Positions 46,527 through 60,401 of a DNA stretch of 64,000 nt are shown one piece after another. Where the stretch lies: positions 8,125,167 to 8,189,166 of the forward strand of contig OZ038465.1 in assembly GCA_964036295.1 (NCBI GenBank). The letters run 5' to 3'. Made by a program: the position numbers and the translations under genes. The DNA comes from Plumapathes pennacea. Its lineage: Eukaryota; Cnidaria; Anthozoa; Antipatharia; Myriopathidae. The notes under the pieces were generated by a model. The model did no database searches and was not told the DNA's origin. It saw nothing but the letters and a program-made list of their open reading frames with translations. Within the stretch, counting starts at the first letter, position 1; each line of letters begins with the position of its first letter.

Positions 46527-49500
46527 ATGGCTGAACCGATAGAGGATCCGGTCGCATTTTTGCGAGTGGACAACAAACTCGCACTGTTGGAGCAGAGCAA
46601 AACCTTTGAATCCAAGAAATGGATTTGGATCGCAGACGAGAAAGAGGGTTACAAAGCTGCGGAGGTGAAAAGTTCCAAGGGAAACAACTATGTAGCAGAG
46701 ACAAATGATGGCAAGGTAAAAACCCGAGTGATTTTGAAGTTTATACGGCAGGAAGAAGAAGACAGACTTACTCACACATGCTTCATTCGGTCTTGTTTTG
46801 ACCTTAACTCGACCGTGTCAATGAAAATATAACTGCTCATTTTGACCTGCTATTTGAGTAATCTCGGTTTCGTTTGGGATTCTTCCAGGAACTTACCATC
46901 GACAAGAACGATGCAGAACAAATGAACCCCCCGAAATTCGAGAAGACCGAAGACATGGCAAGTCTGACATACCTGAACGAAGCTAGCGTCCTGCACAATC
47001 TGAAGCAGCGGTACTTCGGTGGTCTTATCTATGTGAGTATTCCGAAGCATTTAACTTAAGAAAGGTTTTGCTTGACCTTCAGACACTTCTATCTAGTGGA
47101 GATAGTCGAGTTAAGTCCGTGATATCGACTACAGTACGCCAATCTATCGAACATCCCAAAGTACTAACATTTTTGTGTTCAATTAAATGCACATGCATAT
47201 TAATTTTTACATAACATACTTTCGTTTCTTTTACACAACCGCAATCTGTTACCTTATGATGGTTACTGTTTTGCTGCTTTTCTCTGTAAACCACCAGGAA
47301 TAGTCTTAGTTCTGAGTAGAAAATTGTGTACAGTGAGTGTGTAAACAAAAGCGAATATTTGTCGAAGAAGTACTAGAAGCAGAGTTGTTTGCAGGAATCC
47401 GTATAAAAGGGCTTCATCTTTGATTTGCATAAGAATCAGAGTTACTAATTTGTATACATTTAAGAAAATTATCGTTTTGTAATGCCCTGGCGATATTGGA
47501 AACTTGAATTGCTGTACCTTTTAATTATTAGAGATAAGCGAGTTCGATGGAACCCATTGAACGGCGAATTGTTTTGGTAGAATTGTTTTTCCGTTTCTTG
47601 TTACTTCGACTACAATTTTCGGTTTGGCCTGAGGCTTTTTGGGCGACTGTGACAATACAGATTTTTGAAATCTAACCTTGCAATAAAAAAGTAGTTAATC
47701 TGATCCATGTCTGTCAGACAAACTTATATTTGGCTGATCCGATTCACAATAAGAGTCACTATCATCATCCCGACTTTTCCACGATGAAAAAACTATCGCT
47801 TATTTTTATAACACTGAATGATGTTTTGTTTATTTGATGAAGAAGAAGTCTGTTCCAGGGAAGGTTTCGTAGCCTTTCTGATGTTCGCATGCACCAAATT
47901 TGAACCAGATAGTTGTGTGTAGCATTAATGACTGTTGCTTACAAAAGATAAGCACAATTCTCGCCCTGTCAATATTGTTACATGTTGTCATTGCAGCTAT
48001 TTCTTTGTGCAAAACACTGCACAGAGGGGGTGTAGTGCAGTTGCTTTGCTTGTGTTGTATCAAACCCAAATAGAATCCCATTACTGCTAAAAAACGAAAC
48101 CTATGCACAAAAAAACTCCTTTTAATTATTAATATATTGATCTTACCTTATAAGGCAGGGCATGACAGCAATTTTTGGGTGTATTCATTTGATTCCACAC
48201 AGCTGTTTGGGAAATGTGAAAACCTTTGGAGGAACTAAATTTGAGGCAGTGTTGAAACCAGAATGTTGTCAGATTACGATCAATTCTGTTATTGCTAATA
48301 AGTTTCATTTAATATTCAGAAACAAACCCAGTGGTTTGTCAGATGTCAACAAGAAGCCATGTTGCACTTTTAATATGACTAAAAACCTAATTTGCATAAG
48401 TTGTGGTCACTTATTCCTCTCTGTTAATGGAGACTGACAGTTCCTGATGAGTTTGTCAAGTGGGAAACCTTCGATGGTGCAAATATCTGCTGATTAATTC
48501 TGGATGATCATGGATCATGCGATAAATTTACTACTTGCATCAGTCTCCTATTGTTAAAAAGTGTAAAATACCAAGAACTCCTGATTCATCTGACCCCAAG
48601 ATATATATTTACATGTATTTGAAAGATTCTTTGGCATGTTGAAGTTTTGTTTTCTTTTAGCTTCATAAATATTTTATCAATAAGTTATTGTCACCATGCT
48701 GTTTTGATAGTGGACAAAGGTCAACCTTTTTTTATGGTATCTTCTTATATGCACAATTCTTGTCAAGAGAAAAAGTTCAGACCTGTAATAGTTTCACTTT
48801 TCGTTCAAAGGAATGTGTACTGTTAGCCTGGTGTTTGTTTATCATTATCATATGCTTCTTGAATTATGACAGGTCTTAACCTTTACATCACATTCTTGAC
48901 TGTTCTAAAGTGCATCTGTTGTATCAATCTTTCTGTGAGAAAATTTAATGTTATTGAGCTGTTCTGTTATATTTTTGGATGGCCAAATCATGTGGGAAAT
49001 GTGACACAACCCAGTTATGAGGAAATTCAAAGAGCCAAATATACAGCATGCAAGAGAATATGTAATTTATATTCATATATAAAATTTACATTAACACTGT
49101 CCCAGTGGGGTACATCTCATAATGTGAGCATGCCACACAGTTATCAAAACCCTTACCCTATTTCAGACCTTTATCCAACATTTTCACCCTATTCCAGACC
49201 AAAATAACAGAAGTTATACCTTATTTCAGACTAAATAGACTAAAAAAATGTTACAATACCCTGTAGGGCGATGCATACTTTAGATAGCTAAAATGTGAGA
49301 GTACCGACCCCCAGAATAGTGTGCATCAGAAAGAAAAAGAGAGAATAGTATTGTGCACCAGGAAAAAGGAGATAAATAATATTGGAGAAGGTCAGAGGTT
49401 GGCAGTTTGCCACAAGTTCTGATGTCTAATCTGTTCCTTTATTCCTAGACGTACTCTGGTCTGTTTTGCGTTGCTGTGAATCCCTATAGAAGACTTCCAA

Positions 49501-52500
49501 TCTACACAGAGAAGATTGTGTTTGCCTATAGAGGAAAGAGGAGAATCGAAATGCCACCTCACATCTTCTCTATCTGTGACAATGCTTACCATGACATGTT
49601 ACAAGACCGTGAAAATCAGTCTATGTTGATCACGTAAGTTTATGACATAACTAATTCATTAAAAAATTAGAAATTTTAGAAGATCTTGCAAGACTGCTCA
49701 GATACATGTCCATGCACAGTATGCTTATAACGGTACAGTATTTAGAACTGTATGAGGGATGTGCAGGGGTATATATCAACCTAGAAATTTTTCCATGCTA
49801 GAGATTCAGGCCAGCCCCTCTTGGTCAGCAGGGGTTTTAGCCTGGGGGTGCAGTTGGGGTTGGGGACAGATTGGCATGCTTAAATTTAGAGCTTTGACTT
49901 TAAATATACATCTGTCTGTGGGTGTCTACTGTATGTCATATGAGTTATTACGGAGGAAAAAAGTCTGGGCTGGCTTTTAAAAGCTGGATATTGCAGGAGA
50001 TTGAGCACATTCAGTATGTGGGAGAAATAAGCAATTATGCAGGACATTGATGTGCCTATGGGAGAGTGGGAGATGAGACTCGTATACAGGAGGTTCCTAT
50101 ACAATGCAGGAGAGAGTCAACATCTATGGGCAATGTAGTTATCAAATACCATGTCCTATTTGCAGTTTGTGATTGATCTCTAGTAAAAGATTTTGGAGGA
50201 GACTTAAAAAGTTTAAGAGGTTTCTTTGTCCTGCTAGAGTTTGCTCCTACCTGTCACTTCCCAGTGCAGCTGAAATTGATACTGTAGATACACCAGGGGT
50301 TTCTAGATGTGCTTTAGTTTTGAATTGCCTTATTTTGACAGGGGAGAATCTGGTGCTGGAAAGACAGAGAACACCAAGAAAGTCATCCAGTATCTGGCTC
50401 ACGTGTCAGGTCAAACAAAGGGCAGTTCCAGCGAGGGCAAGGAGAAAGTAGGCGTAAGTAATAAGCAAACATTACATGAGTAAGTGATGTAAGCACACTG
50501 AGTAAGTAATAATTTGTCAAGCACAGACCTGCATTCCTGATAAGGTGCAAGCACTTGTTGTTGTTGTTATTATTGGTGTCATCCTGTTGGTTGTTGACAT
50601 TTTATCATCGGGGCCCGGTTTTTCAAAGCATGATTAGGCTAATCCTGGATTAGGTCTAAAGTTTCATGTCATTTATATGCCTGACAATATGAAGGTTTCG
50701 TCCACAACAACTTCCTTTATGCGTTATTAAGCTGGAACAAGCTTTTTAATCCATCTTTGAACAAAACTCTGCAGTTTATTGGCAGCGGGGTCGAGAGAAA
50801 GAACTTTTTCAGAACATTAATCCTGGATTAGCTTAATCGGCTTTCGAAAAACTGGGCCCAGGTTATTATTTATCGCTGTTGTCATCATTATGACAGTTCA
50901 ATTTCTGTCACATTTATTAGTTTTTTTTTTTGTCACTGTTGTTTGGCTTCCACCTCAGTTTTTAATGTCATTATTTTTGCCATTTTATATGTTGTTGTTT
51001 AATTTAGTTGTGTCTTTTCTTAACCCAGACACTAGAAGATCAAGTTGTCCAGGCTAACCCAATTCTAGAAGCTTATGGAAATGCCAAAACTACCAGGAAT
51101 AACAACTCTTCTCGTTTTGTGAGTACAACAATATTGGTAAATGACAGAAATTCCTCCCCTTTCCCTACACGTCCCATTATAGACCAAGAGAGCTTGTTCA
51201 TAATCTACCATTGTTTTCCTTGTATAATCTTTGTTTTTCTTGTCATGTTCAGGGCAAGTTTATCCGCTGTCATTTTGGCCCACAAGGAAGACTGGCAGGA
51301 GCTGATATTGAGTCATGTGGGTATTTAACCCTTTCACTCCCGAGTTCAAAATACAAATTCTCCCAACCATATTATAAGGAAATGTATGAGTGATGAAAAG
51401 AGAATTTATGTTTTAATCAGCTGTCATTTGAGCAAGGTATTAAATGCCAAATTCTCCATACTATATGATATATCTGTGGTGGGAGACTGAAAAGAGAAAA
51501 TTGAAGTTGATCACTCTTGGGAGTGAAAGGGTTAACAGCTAAAATATTCTTTATAGCTTTGCCAGTAGTGATGTTTTATCAGATCTAAAACATCAGTAAC
51601 TTTGCAGAGAAATATAATATCACAGAACAGGTACTGTATGATGTATTGATTAACTATTCTCTGATTGAATTCCAGATCTCCTGGAAAAGTCTCGTGTAAT
51701 CTACCAGCAAGATGAGGAGCGAAATTACCACATTTTCTACCAGATCCTCTATGGTGCACCAAAGGACTTGCAAGGTAGATTTTAGGTTACTAATCTATCC
51801 ACCCTAAGAGCCACACAGATAACTTTTCATAAAATAACTATGATACTATGTGCACCCTGATCGGCTAAATAACCGTGTTAGATGAGCGATACGCTATGTT
51901 TTTTTACTCAGACTAATATTTTATAAAAGAAATATATAATGTGTTCCCATGTAATATAGCCTCATCTAAACACTTGGGAAGTTGGGAGAACACTCGAGTA
52001 GCGCCGGAAACCACGAGGCGGCCTCGTGGTTTCCTTACGCTACTCTCGTGTTCTTCCCACTTCCCGCGGGATTAGATGAGGCTATATTACACGGTAATGC
52101 ATTATATATTTCTTAAATATCTAACAACCAGTTTAGTAATACTGTAAACAGATGTGAGTAATATAGTTAAGTGAGTCAATTCAGTTACATGTACATGTAT
52201 ACTTTATGTATCTGTCTGTTTTAACACCCACAGAAAAACTGCTTCTGGACAGTACTAACTCAAAAGACTACGAGTTCTTGAGAAAGGGTTGTGAGAGAGC
52301 TGATGGAATCAATGATGTGGAAGAATTCAAGGGTACAGAGGTCTGTGCTGTTATTTACTGCAGCATATTATTGGCCATTCATAAAGCATTTCTCACCCAA
52401 AGTGCTATTAATACTTTTTCTTTACTTGTCTATATAGCTTGCTGCTGATACCCTAGGATTTTCTGAAGATGACAAGCTGTCCATGTACAAGATCTGTGCT

Positions 52501-55500
52501 TCTTGCTTGCACTGGGGAAACTCCAAATTCAAGCAAAGACCTCGTGAAGAACAGGCTGAGGTTGCAGATCCAAAAGGTATGTTTGAAACCATGCTTAGTT
52601 TGCTTTAGTGTAGGAAAACCTCCACTGAATCTGATTTTGCATGAAGTTAAGTTTTAAGCCCTTTCACTCCCATGCTGAATGCTCAAAATACAGATTCTCT
52701 TAACCTTTTGAGGAGAAAATCAGAAAATGTATGGGTGTTGCAGTGAGAATTAATAGTCCAATCAGTTTTCATCAGAGCAAGTTATCAAAAGCCACGTTCT
52801 CCATGTTGTATGATGTATATCTTGTGAGAAAGTAAAGGAGAAAATTGGACTTGATAAATCTTGTATCACTTCATTCAGATTTGGAGAAAGTTGCCTTCCT
52901 TCTGGGAATATCAGTCACTGATTTTACCAAATCAATTGTGAAGCCACGCATCAAGGTCGGCCGTGAGTTTGTCAACCAAGGCAGAAACATGACGCAGGTG
53001 CGTGACTGATGAAGGTCTGTTTATTTCCCATGCTGTACATGCCAACTCTCCCGCATGAATGAGCTCATATCTCCTGCATATGTCTCCTGTATGGATGAGC
53101 ATTCTGGATTGATATATTAAACAAGTGACTGAAGTCAAGGATAAGAATCGAGTCAGGGTGGCAGTCCAGCACAAAAACCATTTTCACAACCATATGCAGT
53201 ACTGTAGATAGCTACAGTAATTATATACAGTTCGCCACATTAAAGCTTTAGGTTGGCTGCCCTTCGGACTGTAGATTGACTTCAAGCAATAGAAAGTTTC
53301 ATAATTTCTGGTTGCCCAGCCCAGAATTTACCTGCCCGACCAAAAGTTTTGGTTGCCCCAGGCAAGCAGGCAACCGTTAATGTTGAGCACTGATATATAT
53401 ATGAGCAGCTGTGAAGTAAAGGCCGGGCAAAACAAGGACACATTGTGGCGGCAACATTGTATCCTTTGATGTTTTCAGGATGGCAAAACGTGCGGCAACA
53501 TTGTTGCACTCAGTGCGGACACAAATTTGTATCCGTAATAAATGTTTCGCGTGTGGCAAAACAGGGCAACATTTGGGTAACATGCGCGTGAGCAATATTC
53601 CCACCACAATGTGTCCTCGTTTTGCCAGGCAATAAATCTCTCAGCGAGCCAGAACCAGTGAAATTGTTCCACATGACCGAATGCGATGTGCTGGCTAGCT
53701 AATAAAAACATGAATTGTTGATGAGTTTGAGAATTAAACATCTCAATTAGTATTGAGATTAATTATTATTTATGTCCACTTTTCTATCTGTCCAACAGGT
53801 GATTTACTCCATTGGCGCCTTGACCAAGTCCATGTATGAACGTATGTTCTTGTGGCTTGTGACCCGCATCAATCAGACCTTGGCTACAAAGGTTTGTTTT
53901 CCTCAAGAGTTTTGTGCACTGGGAACTTCAAGTAAAATCATGAGAGATGTGCGAATCATGCGAATCATTGCTCTTTGCCTATGAACCAGGCTATTTTTTG
54001 CAAGTTTTTTCCAAATCCAATTAGGAGTGTGCTCATAATTATGTAGATTGTTACTGTACTAACAAGAAAATGGCAAGAGTACTTGATGATGAACTTTCCC
54101 AAGTCGATTGCAATTCAGAAAGATTTTGGAATGTCTTGGTCCAGTTTTGTGACTAAGGAATGTTGAGTGAAATTTCTTGACCTTGATTTCATTGACTAAA
54201 TAATATTGTATGACTTTCAATAATTGATTTATTTCAGGATCGTCGTGCATTCTTCATTGGTGTGCTTGATATTGCTGGATTTGAGATTTTCAAGGTTAGT
54301 ATATTTATTTTCACTTTATTTTGACTCTGACTAAAAGTGATTATCTGTTCAATGTAGCACCTCAGAAAGTGGATATACCAGTATTATAGATAAGAGCCTA
54401 TATATAGAGAGATTCTGTATGTTTAAGGCTTATAATATACCAGCCAACTTTTTTTGGCGTGAGATTTTTGTTCAAAGACAACCCAACCATCTCCAATGTT
54501 ATGAAGAGTTGTGAAGATTTCCAAAGCTCCAGTTTGTCAAACACAACCTTGTCCCCAGTGATTTTCTCTTCAAGAATTGGAAAATTCGGGGAAAGTACTG
54601 TACTGTCATTTCCATGGACTTTTCCTCTTTCACATCAGGTTGAGTTTTCATATTTTTTAAAAGCATGTCAGTTAATGCTGTGATAGCCAAATGTTTCAGC
54701 CAGGCGTGAGAAATTGGTCCGTAGACATGAGTAGGTGTGAGATCGAAGTTTTCGGCCTGCAGGCGCGAGTCTCAAGGCATGAGAGGTGGCGGGTATATCA
54801 TATTCAAGATAATCCAGGATGCTCTTCTCACAGTAAGTTGTGACTGTTATTCCTTGCTTCCCAGTTGAACACATTTGAACAGCTGTGCATCAACTTGACC
54901 AATGAGAAGCTGCAGCAGTTCTTCAATCACCACATGTTCATCCTGGAGCAAGAAGAATACAAAAGAGAGGGGATTGAATGGGACTTCATCAACTTTGGAC
55001 TTGACTTGGAGCCAACCATCAACCTCATTGAGAAGGTGCAGTAGGTGAAATCAGGCAGTTGTAGATGATAATCAATCAATCTTATTATTTTGTACTGGCC
55101 ACCCAAGGTAACTATAGAGATAACCTGGTTAATCTTATGACAGGTGTATCCAGGCTTTTTGAGTAAAGACTGTTAACAGAATATGTCCACTAGTTTGACC
55201 TGCCATATTACTCAATGTACAGTCTTGGACAAAACCTGATGAGACATACACCCCAATATACAGTAGTTTTTTTTCTGTAATGGTATTTACTTTACTATGG
55301 GCAAGTCGTTTCAAACATAGAATGCTGGGTTAGATCTAATTTTTTGTCATTCTTAAGCCTGAAAATGAAAATATTATGCTAAGTGTACAAAATGACTTTT
55401 TGATAATATTTTAAGCCTGTGCATTTTTTTTTTAGTTTTTTTTTTTGACCAAAGCCAGGAGAGAAAGGATTTTTTTTTAAATCCTGAGTTACTGTAGCTT

Positions 55501-58500
55501 TAATAAGCTTTGTCAGACTGATAAACTTGTGTAAGAGTTTGGGAGTATTGAATCTACTGTAACCTTGTATCTTTCAGCCCATGGGTGTGTTTGCCATTCT
55601 GGAAGAGGAGTGCATTGTGCCAAAGGCCACAGACATGACATTCTTGGAAAAGATGCACAAAACCCACGGAGATGGGAAACACCCAAAGTACTCCAAGGCC
55701 AAGTTGACTGGCAAAAGCAAAGTGGACTATCACTTTGAACTCTGCCATTATGCTGGCGTTGTGGGGTACAATGTGGACGGCTGGTTACAGAAGAACAAGG
55801 ACCCCATCAACGAGGCTGTGGCCACTCTTTTCTCCAAATCTTCAGATCCATTTGTGGCCAATCTCTTCAAAGAGTTTGCCACGGAGAGTGAGTGGCAATG
55901 ATTGACTTTATTATACCTGTTTCGCAGTGATGGGATAGGTTTGCATCTGATTGCTCTAGCCTAGGGCTTAGGGTTACAGAGTGTAGGAGATGACCACTGT
56001 GAAACTGGGGGTAATCGTACCTTGGCATCAATCAACTTTGATTTGGGTGTACCAATGAATTAGTTGACACAGCCAAGTTTTAGGCATTTCAACATTTTCA
56101 AATCCCCACAAGATAATTAATTTTTAATGTTTGGTCCCCATAATGTTGACCAAAGAAACTACTGAAATCTTTACCTTTATTTTTTTTTTCCAACTACCCC
56201 ATACACATCCTCTACTGGTGCATCTGTGTCATCCAAAAATAGCATGGACACATTAGTGGAGACTGATGCATTTCACAGTTTCATTTCCTCTTTGTTGTTG
56301 TTGTTGTTATTAGCACATACCAGGGGCAAGGGAGGCAGCTTCCAGACTGTCAGCAACAAACACAAGGTAAGCACATAGTCCTGGCCGAAAAGATTCATTG
56401 AAGTCCCTATTGAATCTCTGTAGGTCAGGCTGCAGTTCGAAGGTAACATTCAGGTTTTAAATAGTAGTATGATGCATTGTATTATTTTGTAAATGTTGGT
56501 GCACTGTAAACAGTATCGACAATGACTGGATTAAATTATCCTTTCTTTCATCACTCCAGTGTTTCCATTATTTAGAGCAAAACAATTATACTGACTGAAC
56601 TTTTATTTTACAATTTGCTGAAAAAACTTTTTCGGAATATTTGTTGAGGTCCCACTAATTACTATTGCATATTATGTTTCTTTGGTTTTGTGGTGCTCAG
56701 TCACACACTTTTTCTTTGCACAGGAATCATTGGGTCGACTGATGGACACCTTGTACAGCACTACTCCTCATTTTGTTCGTTGCATCGTTCCCAATGAGCA
56801 CAAGAAAGCTGGCGTCATCGAGGCAAAACTTGTGTTGAACCAGCTGCGGTGCAATGGTGTCTTGGAGGGCATCCGTATCTGCCGCAAAGGTTTCCCCAAC
56901 AGAGTGCCATTCCAAGAATTCAGACAGAGGTGATGTATCAAACTTTTCAAACTATGAAAACTAATTTAATTAGTCTTTTCACTCTGAGCTCATGATCTTG
57001 TGCCCTGAGTGGCATCAGTTTGTGTGGATTAAATATTAATCAGGGTTCGAAGTTAGCGGTAGTCCGCTAGTTTGGTCACTAGTAAAAATGACCGCAGACT
57101 AGTAAAATTGACCACAAACTAGTCCAGCTGTCCAGTAAACTATCACAAGCCAGTGTTGTATCCAGAGCGCTTTATTGCACGCTTTATTGCGTTTAAAATT
57201 TGTATCACTTGTATTGGGACCAATAAAAATCTTTGCGGACTAGTAAAATTTGGGGTCTACTAGTCCGGCTGTCTAGTAAGAAAAAATACTAAGTTCTATC
57301 CCTGATAATAATAATTGTATTTTTAATCCAGGTACCAGATTCTTGCCCCCACTGCTGTCACCAGTGGGTTTGTGGATGGCAAGAAAGCCTGTGAGCAGCT
57401 GCTTGATGCACTGCCACTGGAAGCCAGTGAATTCAGGCTGGGAAACAGCAAGGTATGATTAATACATAGTACTGAATATACACAGTAGAACCCCTCTATC
57501 TTGAACCGGACTGTCTCAAAGTCCCCGCTATCTCAAGCAGAATTTGATATCCCTTGAAAATGAACTTGATGGAACTTCCTCCTTGGTAGAACCCAGCTAT
57601 CTCGATACTCCGCTGCTATCTTGAACTATTTCTCGATTCCCTTGAGAGCTTGAGATAGTGAGGTTTTGTGTAATTTAACAAATTGCATACAGAGGACATC
57701 ATAAAATGAAGGTAGAAAACAAGCGATAGCGAAGTAAAGTATTATTTCATGTCAGTTTTATGACTGTCTTGTCGGTGAAAATATTCTCTGGTTGCACTGC
57801 AGGTGTTTTTCAAGGCAGGCATCCTGGGTCGATTGGAGGACATGAGGGATGAAAGACTGGCAAAGATCATTTCCATGTTCCAGGCGTACTGCAAAGGCTA
57901 CCTCATGCGCAAGGAGTACAGAAAGATGTGCGACCAGAGGTAATGGACTCTCTACCATTACAGTACTGTCAAATGAGACACATTTCTCCAGTGTTGGTTT
58001 TGCTGCATTCAGATGAGCTTTCTCTGTTTTTGTACTTTTCATCAACTTTCACATTGAAATGAGGTGTGCATGATAGACTGTAGCTTATGTATATGTGGAC
58101 AGTAACAAGAGGAGAATTTACTATTGAAAAATGAGGCAGTTTCAAAGAAGGCACAGACACAAAGTGTTGTCGAAGCCTCAATAGTTCTTTCAGTGGAGGC
58201 GGGGGATATATTTGTAAAGATCAGTGAAAGGACATAAATAATACAAGAGCAACAGGCTTTACTTTTTATGAAATATATTATTGACATAGTGTTGCTGTAG
58301 CAACAGAGCCAGGTTGAGAGCAGCGTCCCCCCCGCCCCCCTCCCTAACTACTAGCTCCTTGGGAAGTTTTGCTGTCAGACATATAAGTTGTTTGAATCTT
58401 CTTGTTTCACAACACAGGATTGGTATTGCTGTCATCCAGCGCAATGTCCGCAAGTATCTGTTCCTGAGGAACTGGAGCTGGTGGAGACTGTACACCAAGG

Positions 58501-60352
58501 TGCGACTTTCTGATCAACTTCTGACAGTTCTTTGACTTAGTTTACATATCACTTAGGAACTGTGCAATGTGAACGTGAATTGTTTAGGGGATATATACAG
58601 GTACTGCTCTGATAGCATTTTGATAGCACTCTTTGCAAGTCGCCTTCAGTTATTCCTTGACACAGTTTTAGCCTCAAGCACAAAATATAGACAACAACAA
58701 ATTTATTCGTACGTTTGTTACCTTTATCATTGTTATTATGATACAGAACCACAGCTTAAATCCGCTTTACATAAGCAATAGGTTTCAGACTGCTAAATGG
58801 TCATATTGTGAGGCAAGATGTAAACTACTTACAGTACAATACTGTTTGCACTGGTCAATTCAGAACACTAACAACTGGTGACGTGTCTTATTGATAGGTC
58901 AAGCCACTGCTGAACGTTGCCCGTGCTGACGAGGAGATGCGAGCCAAGGCAGAGGAGGTACTGTATGACTGAATTGACCCGAGTCTCTGAGTCCATAACT
59001 CCCTGAATCCATCATGTGGCATGAATTTTTTGCGGCAGTTTATTTTTGCGGATTGCCTCGAGTTTTTGCGTTTCGCGGGGACACATTTTCGCGGATATTC
59101 GGGCAAACTGGTATGTAACATTAAACAGCAAGGGGGTGCAATTGTAAAGAAGAAGGTCGTAGTAATTTAAATAAATTGGTAAATTTTCGCGGATTTATTT
59201 TTTTTTCACAGGAGTTTATTTTTACGCGATATATTTTTTGTTGATCGGGTGGATGGGAGGTATGCGGGGTGAGTACGCATAGAGAAAACAAGCGGACAGC
59301 CACTGTTTTTGTCCCCGCGTGATTGTGTGACGAGTGTGTTTTTTTTTCTTGTGTCGTAATAGCTCACGAAGCTGCAGGACAAGTACGTCAAAGAAGAAGA
59401 ACTAAGAAAGGAGCTGGAGGAGAAGATGACCAAACTCATGGAGGAGAAGAACCAGCTATTCCAGGATCTTCAAAGGGTATTGACATGACTACTAAAATTG
59501 TTGATAATGACGGGCAGTGATAAATACACTGAGACTTAATGTATTTATTATTTGTACGATAAAGCACTTGTATGAACAGTATACCTAAACTGTGAAAATG
59601 ATCTTTGCAGTCATGAAGTATTTTCCCATGACCATCTTTGCTTCAAAAACTGTGGAAATCACTTTTCACCTCGTTCTCGAACAGAAAAGAGAAGAAACAA
59701 ACAGTGTAACGAATGAGGGTTTGAGCCGATCGTGAGACGAACAAAGAGTCTGAAGAAACATTTTCGTTTTTTTCTACCGTTTGTCCCGGCAGCTGCTCTG
59801 CTTTGCTATATGTTATGTTAGGCCATGTTTTTGTCTTATTCGCAAGCAAATCTGATGGAGTGATGTTTTGTTGGTAGGAACAAGATGCCAGTACTGACGC
59901 TGAAGAACGTGCGATGAAGTTGGAGGCGAGAAAGGCTGATTTGGAGGCTCAAGTGAAAGTACGTATGCGCTCGCGCGCGTGTATGCTAGTGCTCGCGCGT
60001 GTGTATAATAGTGCGCGCGCGTGGGTACATGGCTTAAAGTGAGACCTTTAGAAGGGGCACCGTTCTAAGAATCTAAAACAAAATTGCACTTGTCGCCATC
60101 TTGGATTTAAAGCGAGTCTATGGCACGAAATTCGACAGACATGAACCAAGAGAGTTTCCTATCGCTCTAAAGTACCAGGGCGTCTTCAGAAGATATGCAC
60201 ATGTTTTATTTGGGGAGCTACGTGTACAGATTTCCAAGGCAACTTTCTCAATTATGCCAGGACAGCCTCGCTTTGAAGCTCGTGCCAGTTTCCGTGCAAA
60301 GAGCCCATTATGTTGTGGGAACTTCAAAAAGTAAACACTTTGAAACAATGGA

Positions 60353-60401
<49 letters not shown>

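Larger units (their letters stand above)
46527..57939 (+). other. Myosin motor domain (exons 1-18)
   Basis: Motor landmarks in order: N-terminal SH3-like region (about residues 30-80), P-loop [13 protein letters not shown] (from 174), loop 1 [13 protein letters not shown], switch I NNNSSRFGKF (from 234), switch [10 protein letters not shown] (from 458), relay/actin-binding text [20 protein letters not shown], short loop 2 [14 protein letters not shown], and the SH2/SH1 cysteines C687 and C697 in [17 protein letters not shown], then the converter to [17 protein letters not shown]. All catalytic motifs are intact. The first ATG (46527) gives the expected N-terminus. The largest intron here is 47033-49448. 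Confidence 0.93.

Noticed and set aside
46396-46775. Minus-strand frames antisense to myosin exon 1
   Set aside because: Shadows of the coding exon and its 5' region; no independent support.
60101-60334. 77-codon frame in myosin intron 22
   Set aside because: No ATG, lies between well-defined exons, and resembles no known protein.
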